A stretch of DNA of 64,000 nucleotides from assembly GCF_001273755.1 (NCBI RefSeq), contig NZ_LGYA01000011.1, positions 140-64,139 of the forward strand. Reading direction: 5' to 3'. Each line of letters begins with the position of its first letter. Within the stretch, counting starts at the first letter, position 1. The translations under genes and the position numbers were made by a program. The stretch is from Peribacillus butanolivorans. GTDB taxonomy: Bacteria; Bacillota; Bacilli; Bacillales; DSM-1321. Below the pieces are notes generated by a model that did no database searches, was not told the DNA's origin, and saw only the letters and a list, made by a program, of their open reading frames with translations. Below, piece by piece: positions 49,075 through 62,200 of this stretch.

Positions 49075-49704
49075 TTACTTTGCTTTAACAGCAGTTTTTA
49101 CTTTGATCAATGCTTTTCTAGCACCAGGTACATTACCTTTGATCAATAGTAGGTTACGTTCAACATCAACTTTAACGATAGCTAAGTTTTGAACAGTAAT
49201 TTGTTCCCCACCCATACGTCCTGGTAATAGTTTACCTTTGAATACGCGGTTTGGAGCTACAGGACCCATTGAACCTGGGCGACGGTGGTAACGAGAACCA
49301 TGAGACATTGGTCCGCGTGATTGTCCATGACGTTTGATAGAGCCTTGGAAACCTTTACCTTTTGAAATTCCTGTTACATCTACTAAATCGCCTTCAGCGA
49401 AAATACTAACATTGACTTCTTGACCGATCTCATATTCAGTAAGATCCGTTCCGCGGAATTCGCGAATGAAGCGCTTAGGAGTAGTATTTGCTTTTTCAAC
49501 ATGTCCCTTTTCAGGTTTGTTAGAAAGCTTTTCACGTTTGTTTTCAAAACCAACTTGAACTGCTTCATAGCCATCAGTTTCAACAGTTTTCTTTTGAAGA
49601 ACCACGTTATTAGCAGCTTCGATAACTGTTACCGGGATAAGTTCGCCGTTTTCAGCAAAAACTTGAGTCATACCGATTTTTCTTCCTAAGATTCCTTTGG
49701 TCAT
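49075..49704 (-). CDS. rplC: 50S ribosomal protein L3
   Basis: L3, 209 residues, [20 protein letters not shown] and [15 protein letters not shown] close to the peptidyl-transferase centre. Confidence 0.98.
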   Translation of the reverse strand: MTKGILGRKIGMTQVFAENGELIPVTVIEAANNVVLQKKTVETDGYEAVQVGFENKREKLSNKPEKGHVEKANTTPKRFIREFRGTDLTEYEIGQEVNVSIFAEGDLVDVTGISKGKGFQGSIKRHGQSRGPMSHGSRYHRRPGSMGPVAPNRVFKGKLLPGRMGGEQITVQNLAIVKVDVERNLLLIKGNVPGARKALIKVKTAVKAK

Positions 49705-49744
49705 AAGTCACACCTCCTAGAGTAATTGTTCATATTTATATGAA

Positions 49745-50077
<333 letters not shown>

Positions 50078-50104
50078 TTAAAATAGACCTTCTCAATGGA
50101 AATT

Positions 50105-50142
50105 TCCCACACACTCGCCATGGCAAAGCGGCCGGGTGTGTC
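50105..50142 (-). promoter_or_regulatory. hairpin in the S10 operon leader
   Basis: Inverted repeat ACACAC...GTGTGT with additional GCC/GGC pairing (arms about 50109-50119 and 50130-50141), lying in the 5-prime untranslated region about 55 bases before rpsJ. No family recognised; it could be a regulatory leader. Confidence 0.45.
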
Positions 50143-50184
50143 AGCAACCTTCCATATCATCGCAGTCAAAGACCAACATTGTCT

Positions 50185-50213
50185 ATTATACATAAAGCAC
50201 AAGTAGAATGCAA
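50185..50213 (-). promoter_or_regulatory. S10 operon promoter, proximal
   Basis: TTGCAT, 17-bp spacer, perfect TATAAT on the minus strand, about 130 bases before rpsJ. Confidence 0.75.
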
Positions 50214-50251
50214 GTTAAAGTTAAACTTTTCTTGTGCAACACACTTTTATT

Positions 50252-50280
50252 ATTATACATACTATCACAAGTATTTACAA
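50252..50280 (-). promoter_or_regulatory. S10 operon promoter, distal
   Basis: TTGTAA, 17-bp spacer, perfect TATAAT on the minus strand, 67 bases upstream of the proximal promoter. The two form a tandem pair for the longest ribosomal transcription unit. Confidence 0.7.
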
Positions 50281-50401
50281 GTACATTCTACACGGTCTTT
50301 CATATCCATTTTCTTCTTTTGAAATATCATTATAATTCTCTTTAAAATTTAATTACTTTTTAGGCAATACTATAGAAGAAATAAATTAAAAGTCTTTAAT
50401 A

Positions 50402-50436
50402 AATAAAAAAAAGCAGATGGCGTCCCATCTGCTTTT
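50402..50436 (-). terminator. terminator of tuf (str operon)
   Basis: Perfect 8-bp GCAGATGG/CCATCTGC core, extended by A-T pairs, with a 4-base loop and an eight-T run on the minus strand. Confidence 0.9.
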
Positions 50437-50475
50437 CCTGGAAGGCGTCCCTTCCAATATTCATTAAAGAATCAA

Positions 50476-51663
50476 TTACTCAGTGATTGTAGCAACGACA
50501 CCAGCGCCTACAGTACGTCCACCCTCACGGATAGAGAATTTAGTACCTTCTTCGATAGCGATTGGAGCGATAAGTTCTACAGTCATTTCGATGTTGTCTC
50601 CAGGCATAACCATTTCTACGCCTTCTGGAAGGTTACAAATACCAGTTACGTCAGTTGTACGGAAGTAGAACTGAGGACGGTAGTTTGTAAAGAATGGAGT
50701 GTGACGTCCACCTTCTTCTTTAGAAAGAACATAAACTTCAGCTTTGAACTTTGTGTGTGGAGTGATTGTACCTGGTTTAGCAAGTACTTGTCCACGTTGG
50801 ATATCTTCACGGGATACACCACGAAGTAGTGCACCGATGTTGTCACCAGCTTCAGCATAATCAAGAAGCTTACGGAACATTTCAACACCTGTTACAGTTG
50901 TTGGTTTAGACTCTTCGTTGAAACCGATGATGTCAACAACGTCACCGACTTTAACTTGTCCACGCTCAACACGGCCAGTAGCAACTGTACCACGACCAGT
51001 GATAGAGAATACATCCTCAACTGGCATCATGAATGGTTTGTCAGTGTCACGAGTTGGTTCTGGGATATACTCGTCAACAGCTGTCATTAATTCATGAATT
51101 TTTTCTTCCCAAGCAGCTTCTCCTTGAAGAGCTTTTAGTGCAGATCCTTTGATAACTGGAATGTCATCGCCAGGGAATTCGTATTCAGATAGAAGATCAC
51201 GGATTTCCATTTCTACTAATTCAAGAAGTTCTTCGTCATCAACCATGTCGCATTTGTTCATGAATACTACTAGGAATGGTACACCTACTTGACGAGAAAG
51301 AAGGATGTGCTCACGAGTTTGTGGCATTGGGCCATCAGCAGCAGATACTACTAAGATTCCGCCGTCCATTTGTGCAGCACCAGTGATCATGTTTTTAACA
51401 TAGTCAGCATGTCCTGGGCAGTCAACGTGTGCATAGTGACGAGTAGCTGTTTCGTACTCAACGTGTGCAGTAGAGATTGTGATACCACGTTCTCTTTCTT
51501 CTGGAGCACCATCGATTTGGTCATAAGCGCGAGCTTCTGCTCCACCAGTTTTAGCAAGTACAGTTGTGATTGCAGCTGTTAGAGTTGTTTTACCATGGTC
51601 GACGTGACCAATTGTTCCAACGTTAACGTGCGGTTTTGAACGATCAAATTTAGCTTTTCCCAT
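50476..51663 (-). CDS. tuf: elongation factor Tu
   Basis: 395-residue GTPase that delivers aminoacyl-tRNA: P-loop [11 protein letters not shown] (about 19-29), [20 protein letters not shown], then the beta-barrel domains with [13 protein letters not shown]. Last gene of the str operon before a strong terminator. The N-terminus [17 protein letters not shown] is standard for Bacillaceae. Confidence 0.99.
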   Translation of the reverse strand: MGKAKFDRSKPHVNVGTIGHVDHGKTTLTAAITTVLAKTGGAEARAYDQIDGAPEERERGITISTAHVEYETATRHYAHVDCPGHADYVKNMITGAAQMDGGILVVSAADGPMPQTREHILLSRQVGVPFLVVFMNKCDMVDDEELLELVEMEIRDLLSEYEFPGDDIPVIKGSALKALQGEAAWEEKIHELMTAVDEYIPEPTRDTDKPFMMPVEDVFSITGRGTVATGRVERGQVKVGDVVDIIGFNEESKPTTVTGVEMFRKLLDYAEAGDNIGALLRGVSREDIQRGQVLAKPGTITPHTKFKAEVYVLSKEEGGRHTPFFTNYRPQFYFRTTDVTGICNLPEGVEMVMPGDNIEMTVELIAPIAIEEGTKFSIREGGRTVGAGVVATITE

Positions 51664-51710
51664 TAGGAATTCCTCCTTAAAATTATATATAAAATATTAA
51701 GTATATAAGG

Positions 51711-51743
51711 GCTGTGAAAGAAGACTAATTCTTCCATCACAGC
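51711..51743 (-). promoter_or_regulatory. hairpin between fusA and tuf
   Basis: Stem GCTGTGA/TCACAGC with an inner GAAGA/TCTTC stem; no U-tract on the minus strand. Probably an mRNA processing or stability element allowing higher tuf expression. Confidence 0.5.
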
Positions 51744-51784
51744 TTACATAAGATAGTTATACTTTAATAAGAGATGAAAATCAA

Positions 51785-53863
51785 TTATTCACCTTTATTT
51801 TTTTTGATGATTTCTTCAGAAATGCTCTTAGGTACTTCTTCATAATGATCGAAGTGCATAGAGAATGTTCCGCGTCCTTGTGTGTTAGAACGTAGAGATG
51901 TAGCATATCCGAACATTTCAGATAGTGGAACCATCGCTTTAACCATTTGTGTGTTACCGCGAGCTTCCATACCTTCTACGCGACCACGACGAGATGTGAT
52001 ATCTCCCATGATGTCGCCTAGGTAATCTTCAGGAATTACAACTTCTACTTTCATAATTGGTTCAAGGATAACAGGCTTACATTTAGAAGCAGCATTTTTT
52101 AGTGCCATGGATGCTGCAATTTTAAATGCCATTTCATTGGAGTCAACGTCATGGTAAGAACCGTCAAATAATTTTGCTTTGATGTCAACTAGCGGGTAAC
52201 CAGCAAGTACACCACGGTCAAGTGAATCAACTAATCCAGCTTGTACAGCAGGGATGTATTCACGTGGTACTACACCACCGACAATAGCATTTTCAAATTC
52301 GAATCCTTTACCTTCTTCGTTCGGACCAAATTCAATCCATACGTGTCCGAATTGTCCACGACCACCTGATTGGCGAACGAATTTACCTTCAACTTTAGCT
52401 GAACCACGGAAAGTTTCACGGTATGCTACTTGAGGAGCACCAACGTTAGCTTCCACTTTAAATTCGCGACGCATACGGTCAACAAGGATGTCCAAGTGAA
52501 GTTCACCCATACCAGCGATAATCGTTTGACCAGTTTCTTGGTCAGTATGCGCACGGAATGTTGGATCTTCATCTTGTAGCTTTTGTAAAGCTTGACCCAT
52601 TTTGTCTTGGTCTGCTTTCGATTTTGGTTCAACTGAAAGAGAAATAACTGGTTCTGGGAATACCATGGACTCAAGAATAACTTGGTTCTTGTCGTCACAT
52701 AGAGTATCACCAGTTGTAGTATCTTTCAATCCTACAGCTGCAGCAATATCTCCTGCGTATACAGTTGATATTTCTTCACGGCTGTTTGCGTGCATTTGAA
52801 GGATACGTCCAATACGTTCACGTTTACCTTTAGTTGAGTTGATTACATAAGAACCTGATTCTAATGTACCTGAGTACACACGGAAGAATGTAAGTTTACC
52901 AACGTAAGGATCCGTCATTACTTTAAACGCTAAAGCAGAGAACGGTTCAGAATCATCTGAGTGGCGTTCTACTTCTTCTTCTGTATCAGGAAGAGTACCT
53001 TTAATTGCTGGTACATCTAACGGAGATGGAAGGAAGTCGATAACGTTATCAAGCATTAATTGAACACCTTTGTTTTTGAAAGCTGATCCACAGATAACTG
53101 GGAAGAATTCAACGTTAACAGTTGCTGTACGAATAGCTGCTTTTAATTCAGTAATGCTGATTTCTTCGCCGCCAAGGTATTTTTCCATTAAGTCTTCATT
53201 AACTTCTGCTACTGCTTCAATTAACTTTTCACGGTATTCTTCAGCTAGTTCCCGATGTTCTTCAGGAATTTCACCAACAGTGATATCAGTTCCTAAATCA
53301 TTAGCATAGAAATGAGCTTTCATTTCAATTAGGTCAATGATTGCAGAGAATTGATCTTCAGCACCGATTGGTAACTGAACTGGATGAGCATTAGCTTGTA
53401 GACGATCGTGGATTGTTCCAACTGAATAAAGGAAATCCGCACCGATTTTGTCCATTTTATTTACGAATACGACACGCGGTACACCATAAGTTGTAGCTTG
53501 GCGCCAAACTGTTTCAGTTTGAGGCTCAACACCTGATTGGGCATCAAGTACAGCTACAGCTCCATCAAGTACACGCAATGAACGTTCAACTTCAACTGTG
53601 AAGTCTACGTGTCCTGGTGTATCGATGATGTTTACACGGTGACCTTTCCACTGTGCAGTTGTTGCAGCGGATGTGATCGTGATTCCGCGTTCTTGTTCCT
53701 GTTCCATCCAGTCCATTTGTGAAGCACCTTCGTGTGTTTCACCAATTTTATGGATTTTACCAGTGTAGTATAGAACACGTTCTGTTGTTGTCGTTTTACC
53801 AGCATCGATGTGAGCCATGATACCAATATTACGAGTGTTTGCTAAGGAGAACTCTCTTGCCAT
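51785..53863 (-). CDS. fusA: elongation factor G
   Basis: 692-residue translocation GTPase: P-loop [12 protein letters not shown], switch [23 protein letters not shown], and the domain [20 protein letters not shown]. Between rpsG and tuf. Confidence 0.99.
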   Translation of the reverse strand: MAREFSLANTRNIGIMAHIDAGKTTTTERVLYYTGKIHKIGETHEGASQMDWMEQEQERGITITSAATTAQWKGHRVNIIDTPGHVDFTVEVERSLRVLDGAVAVLDAQSGVEPQTETVWRQATTYGVPRVVFVNKMDKIGADFLYSVGTIHDRLQANAHPVQLPIGAEDQFSAIIDLIEMKAHFYANDLGTDITVGEIPEEHRELAEEYREKLIEAVAEVNEDLMEKYLGGEEISITELKAAIRTATVNVEFFPVICGSAFKNKGVQLMLDNVIDFLPSPLDVPAIKGTLPDTEEEVERHSDDSEPFSALAFKVMTDPYVGKLTFFRVYSGTLESGSYVINSTKGKRERIGRILQMHANSREEISTVYAGDIAAAVGLKDTTTGDTLCDDKNQVILESMVFPEPVISLSVEPKSKADQDKMGQALQKLQDEDPTFRAHTDQETGQTIIAGMGELHLDILVDRMRREFKVEANVGAPQVAYRETFRGSAKVEGKFVRQSGGRGQFGHVWIEFGPNEEGKGFEFENAIVGGVVPREYIPAVQAGLVDSLDRGVLAGYPLVDIKAKLFDGSYHDVDSNEMAFKIAASMALKNAASKCKPVILEPIMKVEVVIPEDYLGDIMGDITSRRGRVEGMEARGNTQMVKAMVPLSEMFGYATSLRSNTQGRGTFSMHFDHYEEVPKSISEEIIKKNKGE

Positions 53864-53907
53864 TTGTCTTTCTCCTTCCTTCTATAAGGATTTTATAGTA
53901 ATTGATC

Positions 53908-54378
53908 TTACCAGCGATAATGAGCGAATGCTTTATTAGCTTCAGCCATTTTGTGTGTATCTTCACGTTTCTTAACAGCTGCTCCAGTATTGTTAGCAGC
54001 ATCCATGATTTCATAAGCTAAACGCTCTTCCATCGTTTTTTCTCCACGAAGGCGAGAGTAGTTTACTAACCAACGAAGTCCTAGAGTTGATTTACGATCT
54101 GGGCGCACCTCAACTGGTACTTGGTAGTTAGCTCCACCCACACGGCGTGCTTTTACTTCTAATACAGGCATGATGTTTTTAAGTGCTTGATCAAAAACTT
54201 CGATTGGTTCATTGCCAGTACGTTCTTTGATTAAATCAAATGCAGAGTAAAGAATTTTTTGTGATTTACCTCTTTGTCCATCAACCATTAATTTGTTGAT
54301 TAAGCGAGTCACAAGTTTTGAATTATAAATTGGATCTGGTAATACGTCTCTTTTCGTTACAGGTCCTTTACGAGGCAT
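53908..54378 (-). CDS. rpsG: 30S ribosomal protein S7
   Basis: S7, 156 residues, [20 protein letters not shown] and [10 protein letters not shown] at the end. ATG at 54378 with AAAGGAGG upstream; six-codon extension not supported. Confidence 0.98.
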   Translation of the reverse strand: MPRKGPVTKRDVLPDPIYNSKLVTRLINKLMVDGQRGKSQKILYSAFDLIKERTGNEPIEVFDQALKNIMPVLEVKARRVGGANYQVPVEVRPDRKSTLGLRWLVNYSRLRGEKTMEERLAYEIMDAANNTGAAVKKREDTHKMAEANKAFAHYRW

Positions 54379-54419
54379 TATATTTCCTCCTTTCAAGAAA
54401 GTTAATTTTTTGTTTCAAA

Positions 54420-54866
<447 letters not shown>

Positions 54867-54946
54867 TCATTTCTAGTACCACACATCCAGGTGGTTCATA
54901 AATGGGTAAAAACAAAGTCTTTGCAAATATTATTGCAAAAACATTT

Positions 54947-55195
54947 TTACTTTTTAATGGCAACAGTTGCTGCTCCGACATCAATACCACATGCTTTGCC
55001 AAGCATTCTCATCGAATCAACATATGTGATAGGAACATCCAATTCTTTAGCGGTCTCAACGACACGCCCAGTCAAGTATATATCTGCATCATCAGCGATG
55101 ATAACTTCTTGAATTAAATTGTTTTTCAGAGCTCTAACTGCTTGTTTCGTCCCTATAATCACTGACTTTGCCTGTATTACTTTTTCATAAGACAT
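54947..55195 (-). CDS. rplGB: L7Ae-family RNA-binding protein (YbxF type)
   Basis: 82-residue L7Ae/L30e/S12e/Gadd45-fold protein, AKSVIIGTKQAVRALKNN and VIIADDADIYLTGRVV. The B. subtilis homologue binds K-turn RNAs. First gene of the str operon; GGAGG precedes the ATG. Confidence 0.93.
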   Translation of the reverse strand: MSYEKVIQAKSVIIGTKQAVRALKNNLIQEVIIADDADIYLTGRVVETAKELDVPITYVDSMRMLGKACGIDVGAATVAIKK

Positions 55196-55242
55196 GGTCC
55201 ATATCCTCCAAAGTTACAGGGTAACATAGGAGCACCTTTGCT

Positions 55243-55272
55243 ATAGTATCACTTTTAGTCGGATACTGTCAA
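55243..55272 (-). promoter_or_regulatory. promoter of the str operon
   Basis: Perfect TTGACA, 18-bp spacer, TACTAT on the minus strand, about 48 bases before rplGB. Confidence 0.78.
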
Positions 55273-55353
55273 CTTCTTTCAAAAAATTAATTTAAGCAAA
55301 AGGTTTTCCTTACATAATACTATTAAGATATTCACTTTGCCTAAAATAGAAAT

Positions 55354-55376
55354 AAAGCGAGTTTTCACTCGTCTAT
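55354..55376 (-). terminator. weak terminator-like hairpin after rpoC
   Basis: CGAGT/ACTCG stem with a short A-rich loop followed by CTTTATTT on the minus strand. It could end the rpoBC transcript ahead of the str promoter. Confidence 0.45.
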
Positions 55377-55401
55377 TTAGTTAGTCGTTCTTATTAAGAG
55401 A

Positions 55402-55480
55402 GACCAGCTCAATAAATTCTGATCCTTCAACTCCTCCATAATAAAGGAGTCCGGTCTTCAGTTTTAATGATGAGCTGGTC
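55402..55480 (-). repeat. nested inverted repeats after rpoC
   Basis: Perfect 9-bp outer arms GACCAGCTC/GAGCTGGTC (55402-55410, 55472-55480) enclosing an inner ACTCCT/AGGAGT hairpin (55430-55450). It directly follows the rpoC stop. It resembles a structured 3-prime end rather than a simple terminator. Confidence 0.6.
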
Positions 55481-55489
55481 ATATTTCAT

Positions 55490-58400
55490 TTAATCTACTG
55501 TTACTGTATCTGTGCTTTCGCCACCAACAACGACAGGGTTAGCTTTTCTGTAACGAAGCATACCTGTTCCTGCAGGGACAAGTTTACCCATGATAACATT
55601 TTCTTTAAGTCCAAGCAATTCATCACGTTTTCCTTTAATTGCTGCATCCGTCAAGACTCTAGTTGTTTCTTGGAATGACGCTGCGGACAAGAAGGAATCC
55701 GTTTCTAGAGATGCTTTTGTAATACCTAGTAATACAGGACGTCCAGTAGCAGGTAATTTGCTAGTCAGTAATGCATCTGTGTTCGCAGTTGTAAACTGGT
55801 TAACATCCAATAATGTTCCTGGAAGAACTTCAGTTTCACCAGCGTCAAGCACACGGACCTTACGCATCATTTGTCTAACCATAACCTCGATGTGTTTATC
55901 ACCGATTTCTACCCCTTGCATCCGGTATACTTTTTGTACTTCATGAAGCAGGTATTCCTGAACAGTAAGTACATCAGTAACTTTCAGCAATTCTTTCGGA
56001 TCGATTGAACCCTCTGTTAACTCTTCGCCTCGACGTACGGCTGTATCAACAGCTACCCTTAAACGCGCTGTGTACGGCGCAGTATAAGTGCGTGATTCAA
56101 CTGCACCTTGAACAACGATTTCCTGTTGTTTATCGCGGATTTCATTAATCGAAACAACTGTTCCTTCGATTTCAGAAATGATAGCTTGACCTTTAGGATT
56201 TCTCGCTTCAAATATTTCTTGGATACGAGGTAAACCTTGAGTAATATCATCTCCGGCAACCCCACCAGTATGGAATGTACGCATCGTTAACTGTGTACCT
56301 GGTTCTCCGATTGATTGAGCAGCAATAATACCAACTGCTTCGCCCACTTCAACTTCTTGACCAGTAGCCAAGTTACGTCCATAACATTTTTTACATACAC
56401 CATGACTAGTGTTACATGTAAAGGCAGAACGAATCCATGCTGTTTCAATACCAAGAGATTCAATATAATTAGCCAGATCCTCAGTGATAAGATCGTTTTC
56501 AGCTACAATCACTTCATTTGTTTCTGGATGTTTAATCGCTTTTCTTGCATATCGGCCTACTAGACGTTCTTCAAGATGCTCGATTATTTCCGTACCCTCT
56601 CTCAAGGCAGAAATTTTCAAGCCGCGGTCTGTACCACAATCATCATCACGAATGATAACGTCTTGGGCTACGTCAACTAGTCGGCGTGTAAGGTAACCGG
56701 AATCGGCTGTTTTAAGTGCTGTATCAGCAAGACCTTTACGAGCACCATGTGTAGAGATAAAGTACTCTAACACTGTTAAACCTTCACGGAAACTTGATTT
56801 AATCGGTAATTCAATGATACGCCCAGCCGGGTTGGCCATCAATCCACGCATACCCGCAAGCTGCGTAAAGTTGGATGCATTACCACGGGCACCGGAGTCA
56901 CTCATCATGAAGATTGGGTTGCGTCGGTCCAGAGAGTCCATAAGTTTCGACTGAATGGTATCCTTAGCGGCACTCCAGATTGAGATAACGCGATCATAAC
57001 GCTCATCTTCCGTAATTAGACCCCGTCTAAATTGTTTTAGGACGTTATCTACTTTCGTTTGAGCTTCAGTAATGATTTCTTGTTTTTCTTTTAAAACAAC
57101 AATATCAGCCACACCAACGGTAATACCTGCTTTTGTCGAATATTTGAAACCAAGATCTTTCATCCTGTCTAGCATTTTAGAAGTTTCGGTAATTTTGAAA
57201 CGTTTAAAGACTTCCGCAATAATATTTCCAAGAATTTTTTTCTTGAATGGATCAATAGCGGGTTGAGCCTTAATCAATTCAGGTATATCAGCGCCTTTTT
57301 CCACGAAATACTTCTCTGGAGTTTTTGTTTCCAAATTATAACGTGTTGGTTCGTTAATATACGGGAATGATTTTGGTAAAATTTCATTGAAGATCAATTT
57401 ACCAACAGTTGTTATTAGGAGTTGGCTATTTTGCTCTTCCGTGAATGTTTCGTTATTTAGTGATGATGCATGCACAGCACAACGGGAATGCAAGTGTACA
57501 TAACCATTTTGGTATGCAAGCAACGCTTCACTTGTATCTTTAAAGATCATACCCTCACCGATAGCGCCTTCTCTTTCCAATGTTAAGTAATAGTTACCTA
57601 ATACCATATCTTGAGAAGGTGTAACAACAGGTTTACCATCTTTAGGATTCAAAATATTTTGCGCAGCAAGCATTAGCATACGAGCCTCTGCCTGAGCTTC
57701 AGAAGATAAAGGAACATGGACCGCCATTTGGTCACCGTCAAAGTCAGCATTGTAAGCTGTACATACAAGCGGATGCAAACGAATTGCGCGACCTTCAACA
57801 AGAGTTGGTTCAAATGCTTGAATACCAAGTCTATGAAGAGTCGGTGCACGGTTCAGTAGTACCGGGTGTTCTCTAATAACTTCTTCCAGCACATCCCAAA
57901 TTTCAGGAGATAGTCGTTCAATCTTACGTTTAGCAGATTTGATGTTATGCGCTAAACCTCTTTGAACTAGTTCCTTCATAACGAATGGTTTGAATAATTC
58001 AATCGCCATTTCTTTCGGCAGACCACATTGGTACATCTTTAAGTTAGGTCCAACTACGATAACAGAACGACCAGAGTAATCAACACGTTTACCAAGAAGA
58101 TTTTGACGGAAACGGCCTTGTTTACCTTTTAACATATGAGATAAAGATTTTAATGGACGGTTACCAGGTCCAGTTACTGGACGACCACGACGGCCATTAT
58201 CGATTAAAGCATCGACAGCTTCTTGAAGCATACGTTTTTCGTTTTGAACGATAATGCTTGGTGCTCCAAGGTCCAATAATCTTTTCAACCGATTATTACG
58301 GTTGATAACACGACGATATAAATCATTTAAATCAGATGTAGCAAAACGACCGCCATCAAGTTGTACCATTGGACGAAGTTCCGGTGGAATAACCGGTAGC

Positions 58401-59089
58401 ACGTCTAGTATCATCCATGAAGGTTCATTACCAGAGTTACGGAATGCTTCTAGCACTTCCAAGCGTTTAATTGCACGGGTTCTGCGTTGTCCTTGAGCTG
58501 TTTTAAGCTCTTCTTTCAACGACTCTACTTCTTTTTCCGTATCAATGTCTTGTAAAAGTTTTTTAATAGCTTCCGCACCCATCGCTGCTTGGAACTTCTT
58601 ACCGTATTTTTCACGGTATGTACGATATTCTTTTTCAGAAAGAAGCTGTTTCTTCTCTAAAGTTGTATCGCCTGTTTCAGTTACCACGTAAGATGCAAAG
58701 TAAATAACTTCTTCCAATGCACGCGGAGACATATCAAGAACAAGTCCCATACGGCTCGGAATTCCTTTAAAATACCATATGTGTGAAACTGGAGCTGCCA
58801 GCTCAATATGACCCATACGTTCACGACGAACCTTAGCACGAGTGACTTCAACGCCACAACGGTCACAAACTACGCCTTTATAACGAACACGTTTATATTT
58901 TCCACAATGACATTCCCAGTCCTTTTGAGGTCCAAAAATTCTCTCACAGAATAAACCGTCTTTTTCTGGCTTTAACGTACGATAGTTGATTGTTTCTGGT
59001 TTTTTAACTTCTCCATGGGACCAAGAACGAATCTTGTCTGGCGAAGCAAGACCAATTTTCATATACTCGAAATTATTAACGTCTAACAA
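55490..59089 (-). CDS. rpoC: RNA polymerase subunit beta-prime
   Basis: 1199 residues. Zinc ribbon [20 protein letters not shown] near residue 60-80, the catalytic NADFDGD motif with three Asp that hold the active-site Mg, the second zinc site with [11 protein letters not shown], and the trigger-loop region. Starts at TTG 59089 after GGGAGG. No insertion seen relative to the Bacillus form. Confidence 0.99.
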   Translation of the reverse strand: MLDVNNFEYMKIGLASPDKIRSWSHGEVKKPETINYRTLKPEKDGLFCERIFGPQKDWECHCGKYKRVRYKGVVCDRCGVEVTRAKVRRERMGHIELAAPVSHIWYFKGIPSRMGLVLDMSPRALEEVIYFASYVVTETGDTTLEKKQLLSEKEYRTYREKYGKKFQAAMGAEAIKKLLQDIDTEKEVESLKEELKTAQGQRRTRAIKRLEVLEAFRNSGNEPSWMILDVLPVIPPELRPMVQLDGGRFATSDLNDLYRRVINRNNRLKRLLDLGAPSIIVQNEKRMLQEAVDALIDNGRRGRPVTGPGNRPLKSLSHMLKGKQGRFRQNLLGKRVDYSGRSVIVVGPNLKMYQCGLPKEMAIELFKPFVMKELVQRGLAHNIKSAKRKIERLSPEIWDVLEEVIREHPVLLNRAPTLHRLGIQAFEPTLVEGRAIRLHPLVCTAYNADFDGDQMAVHVPLSSEAQAEARMLMLAAQNILNPKDGKPVVTPSQDMVLGNYYLTLEREGAIGEGMIFKDTSEALLAYQNGYVHLHSRCAVHASSLNNETFTEEQNSQLLITTVGKLIFNEILPKSFPYINEPTRYNLETKTPEKYFVEKGADIPELIKAQPAIDPFKKKILGNIIAEVFKRFKITETSKMLDRMKDLGFKYSTKAGITVGVADIVVLKEKQEIITEAQTKVDNVLKQFRRGLITEDERYDRVISIWSAAKDTIQSKLMDSLDRRNPIFMMSDSGARGNASNFTQLAGMRGLMANPAGRIIELPIKSSFREGLTVLEYFISTHGARKGLADTALKTADSGYLTRRLVDVAQDVIIRDDDCGTDRGLKISALREGTEIIEHLEERLVGRYARKAIKHPETNEVIVAENDLITEDLANYIESLGIETAWIRSAFTCNTSHGVCKKCYGRNLATGQEVEVGEAVGIIAAQSIGEPGTQLTMRTFHTGGVAGDDITQGLPRIQEIFEARNPKGQAIISEIEGTVVSINEIRDKQQEIVVQGAVESRTYTAPYTARLRVAVDTAVRRGEELTEGSIDPKELLKVTDVLTVQEYLLHEVQKVYRMQGVEIGDKHIEVMVRQMMRKVRVLDAGETEVLPGTLLDVNQFTTANTDALLTSKLPATGRPVLLGITKASLETDSFLSAASFQETTRVLTDAAIKGKRDELLGLKENVIMGKLVPAGTGMLRYRKANPVVVGGESTDTVTVD

Positions 59090-59195
59090 GGGGCCTACCT
59101 CCCTTTTAATCTCCAGGTTTAACCCTTGATTGCCGTCTTAATATCAGGCAATCTACACCGGATGATGGTTGATTGAATCAATAAGACTCTAACAA

Positions 59196-59229
59196 GGCAG
59201 CAGGATCTTAAAAGAAACATCTTGCTGCC
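59196..59229 (-). promoter_or_regulatory. hairpin between rpoB and rpoC
   Basis: GGCAGCA/TGCTGCC arms with partial extension and a T-poor tail; probably an RNA processing site or weak attenuator in the 180-bp rpoB-rpoC gap. Confidence 0.45.
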
Positions 59230-59270
59230 AGTCAGAGCGGATAATATATAAATTGATGTGTATATTTAAT

Positions 59271-62200
59271 TTATTCTTTAGCTGGTGCTCCTACCTCTGA
59301 AGCAACCATATCTTTTGTTTCTGAATCAAGGCTTAATTTGTCTGCTTGGTTGGCTTCTTCTTCATCTTCCAAGTCACGCATTTCAATTTCACGGTCTTCG
59401 GCATTAAGAATTTTAACATCCAATCCTAAGCTTTGAAGTTCCTTAATCAATACTTTGAAGGATTCAGGGACACCAGGCTCAGGGACATTTTCACCCTTGA
59501 CAATCGCTTCGTAAGTCTTCACACGACCGACGACATCATCTGATTTAACGGTAAGGATTTCTTGTAATGTATAAGCAGCACCATAAGCTTCAAGTGCCCA
59601 TACCTCCATCTCACCGAAACGCTGTCCACCAAATTGCGCTTTACCACCAAGTGGCTGTTGCGTAACAAGGGAGTAAGGTCCAGTTGAACGAGCATGAAGT
59701 TTATCATCAACCATATGTGCAAGTTTAATCATATACATGACACCAACAGACACACGGTTATCGAATGCTTCACCTGAACGCCCGTCATAAAGGACAGTTT
59801 TTGCATCACGGGACATCCCAGCTTCTGCAATCGTACCCCAAACATCTTCCTCAGTAGCACCATCGAATACCGGCGATGCTACATGAATGCCAAGCGCGCG
59901 TGCTGCCATACCTAAGTGAAGCTCCAGCACCTGCCCGATGTTCATACGTGATGGTACACCCAATGGGTTTAACATGATGTCGACCGGTGTGCCATCTGGT
60001 AAGTAAGGCATATCTTCTTCAGGAAGAATCCTAGAGATTACCCCTTTGTTACCATGACGTCCAGCCATTTTATCGCCTTCGTGGATCTTACGTTTTTGAA
60101 CGATATATACACGCGCAAGTTGGTTTACACCAGGAGGTAGTTCATCGCCATCTTCTCTGTTAAATACTTTAACATCAAGAACGATTCCACCGCCGCCGTG
60201 AGGTACACGAAGTGATGTATCCCGTACTTCACGTGCTTTTTCACCGAAAATTGCATGTAATAAACGTTCTTCAGCAGTCAATTCTGTTACACCTTTAGGC
60301 GTAACTTTACCAACTAGAAGGTCTCCGTCTTTTACTTCAGCGCCGACACGGATAATTCCGCGCTCATCAAGATTGCGAAGCGCATCTTCCCCAACATTCG
60401 GGATATCACGTGTGATCTCTTCCGGTCCTAATTTCGTATCACGGGACTCAGACTCATATTCTTCAATATGAATAGAAGTGTACACATCATCTTTAACTAA
60501 ACGTTCACTCATGATGATGGCATCTTCATAGTTATATCCATCCCAAGTCATGAAGGCAACTAATACGTTACGTCCAAGCGCTAACTCACCTTTTTCCATT
60601 GAAGGACCATCAGCAAGAATCTCACCTTTTACAACGTTGTCACCAACACTTACGATTGGGCGTTGGTTATAGCACGTTCCTTGGTTGGAACGGATGAATT
60701 TTAATAAACGATATTTATCAATGTTTCCTTTTACTTGCTGTCCGTCAACCTCACTTACCCTACGTACCCATACTTCACGTGATTCAACGTGTTCTACGAT
60801 ACCAGGATGTTTACAGATGACAGCAGCACCAGAGTCCTTCGCTGAAACATATTCCATACCTGTTCCAACTCGTGGGGCTTCCGGTTGCAGTAAAGGTACT
60901 GCTTGACGTTGCATGTTCGCTCCCATAAGGGCACGGTTGGAGTCATCATTTTCCAAGAAAGGAATACATGCTGTCGCGGCAGATACAACCTGTTTAGGAG
61001 ATACATCCATGTAATCTACGCGGTCACGCGGTACAACGGTATTTTCACCGCGGAAACGAGCAACGACGTCATCATCAAGGAATGATCCGTCATCTGATAG
61101 ACGAACATTCGCTTGAGCAACTACATAGTTATCTTCTTCATCAGCTGTTAAGTAATCAATTTGGCTAGTAATTTTACCTGTCTCAGGATCAACACGACGA
61201 TATGGTGTTTCTATGAAACCATACGGGTTTACCTTTGCGAAACTAGATAATGAGTTAATCAAACCAATATTTGGTCCCTCAGGCGTTTCAATCGGACACA
61301 TACGGCCATAGTGGGAGTAATGAACGTCACGTACTTCAAAGCCCGCACGTTCACGTGTTAAACCACCAGGTCCCAATGCAGATAGACGACGTTTATGCGT
61401 CAACTCAGCCAACGGGTTAGTTTGATCCATAAATTGAGAAAGCTGAGAGCTTCCAAAGAATTCTTTAATAGATGCAATAACTGGACGAATGTTAATTAGT
61501 TGCTGTGGAGTGATTGTATTCGTATCCTGAATAGACATTCTTTCACGAACGACACGTTCCATACGAGATAAACCAATTCTAAATTGGTTTTGCAGCAATT
61601 CACCAACAGAACGCAGACGACGGTTTCCTAAATGGTCAATATCATCTGTGATTCCTACACCATGCAATAAGTTAAAGAAATAGCTAATAGAAGAAATGAT
61701 ATCAGCCGGTGTAATGTTTTTAACCTGGTCGGTCACGTAAGCATTACCGATGATATTAATCACTTTTTCGCCTTCAGCATCGTTTGGTGCAAATACTTTA
61801 ATAGGTTGAAGAAGAGTTTCTTCTTCTACCACACCACCAGATGGGTGGAATGTTTTAAAACCGATTCCCGCTTCAATATGAGGCAGAATTCTATCAAGAG
61901 TACGACGGTCAAGCATTGTACCTTTTTCAACTATAATTTCCCCTGTTTCTGGATCAATCAAAGTCTCCGCAATACGTTGCCCAAACAAACGGTTCTTAAT
62001 ATGCAGTTTTTTGTTTATTTTATAACGACCTACGTTAGCTAAATCATAACGTTTTGGATCAAAAAAGCGGGATACTAAAAGACTTTTCGCGTTATCGACT
62101 GTAGGTGGTTCACCCGGGCGTAGACGCTCATAAATTTCTAGTAATGCTTTTTCCACACTCTCAGTGTTGTCCTTTTCAAGAGTGTTACGAAGGTATTCAT

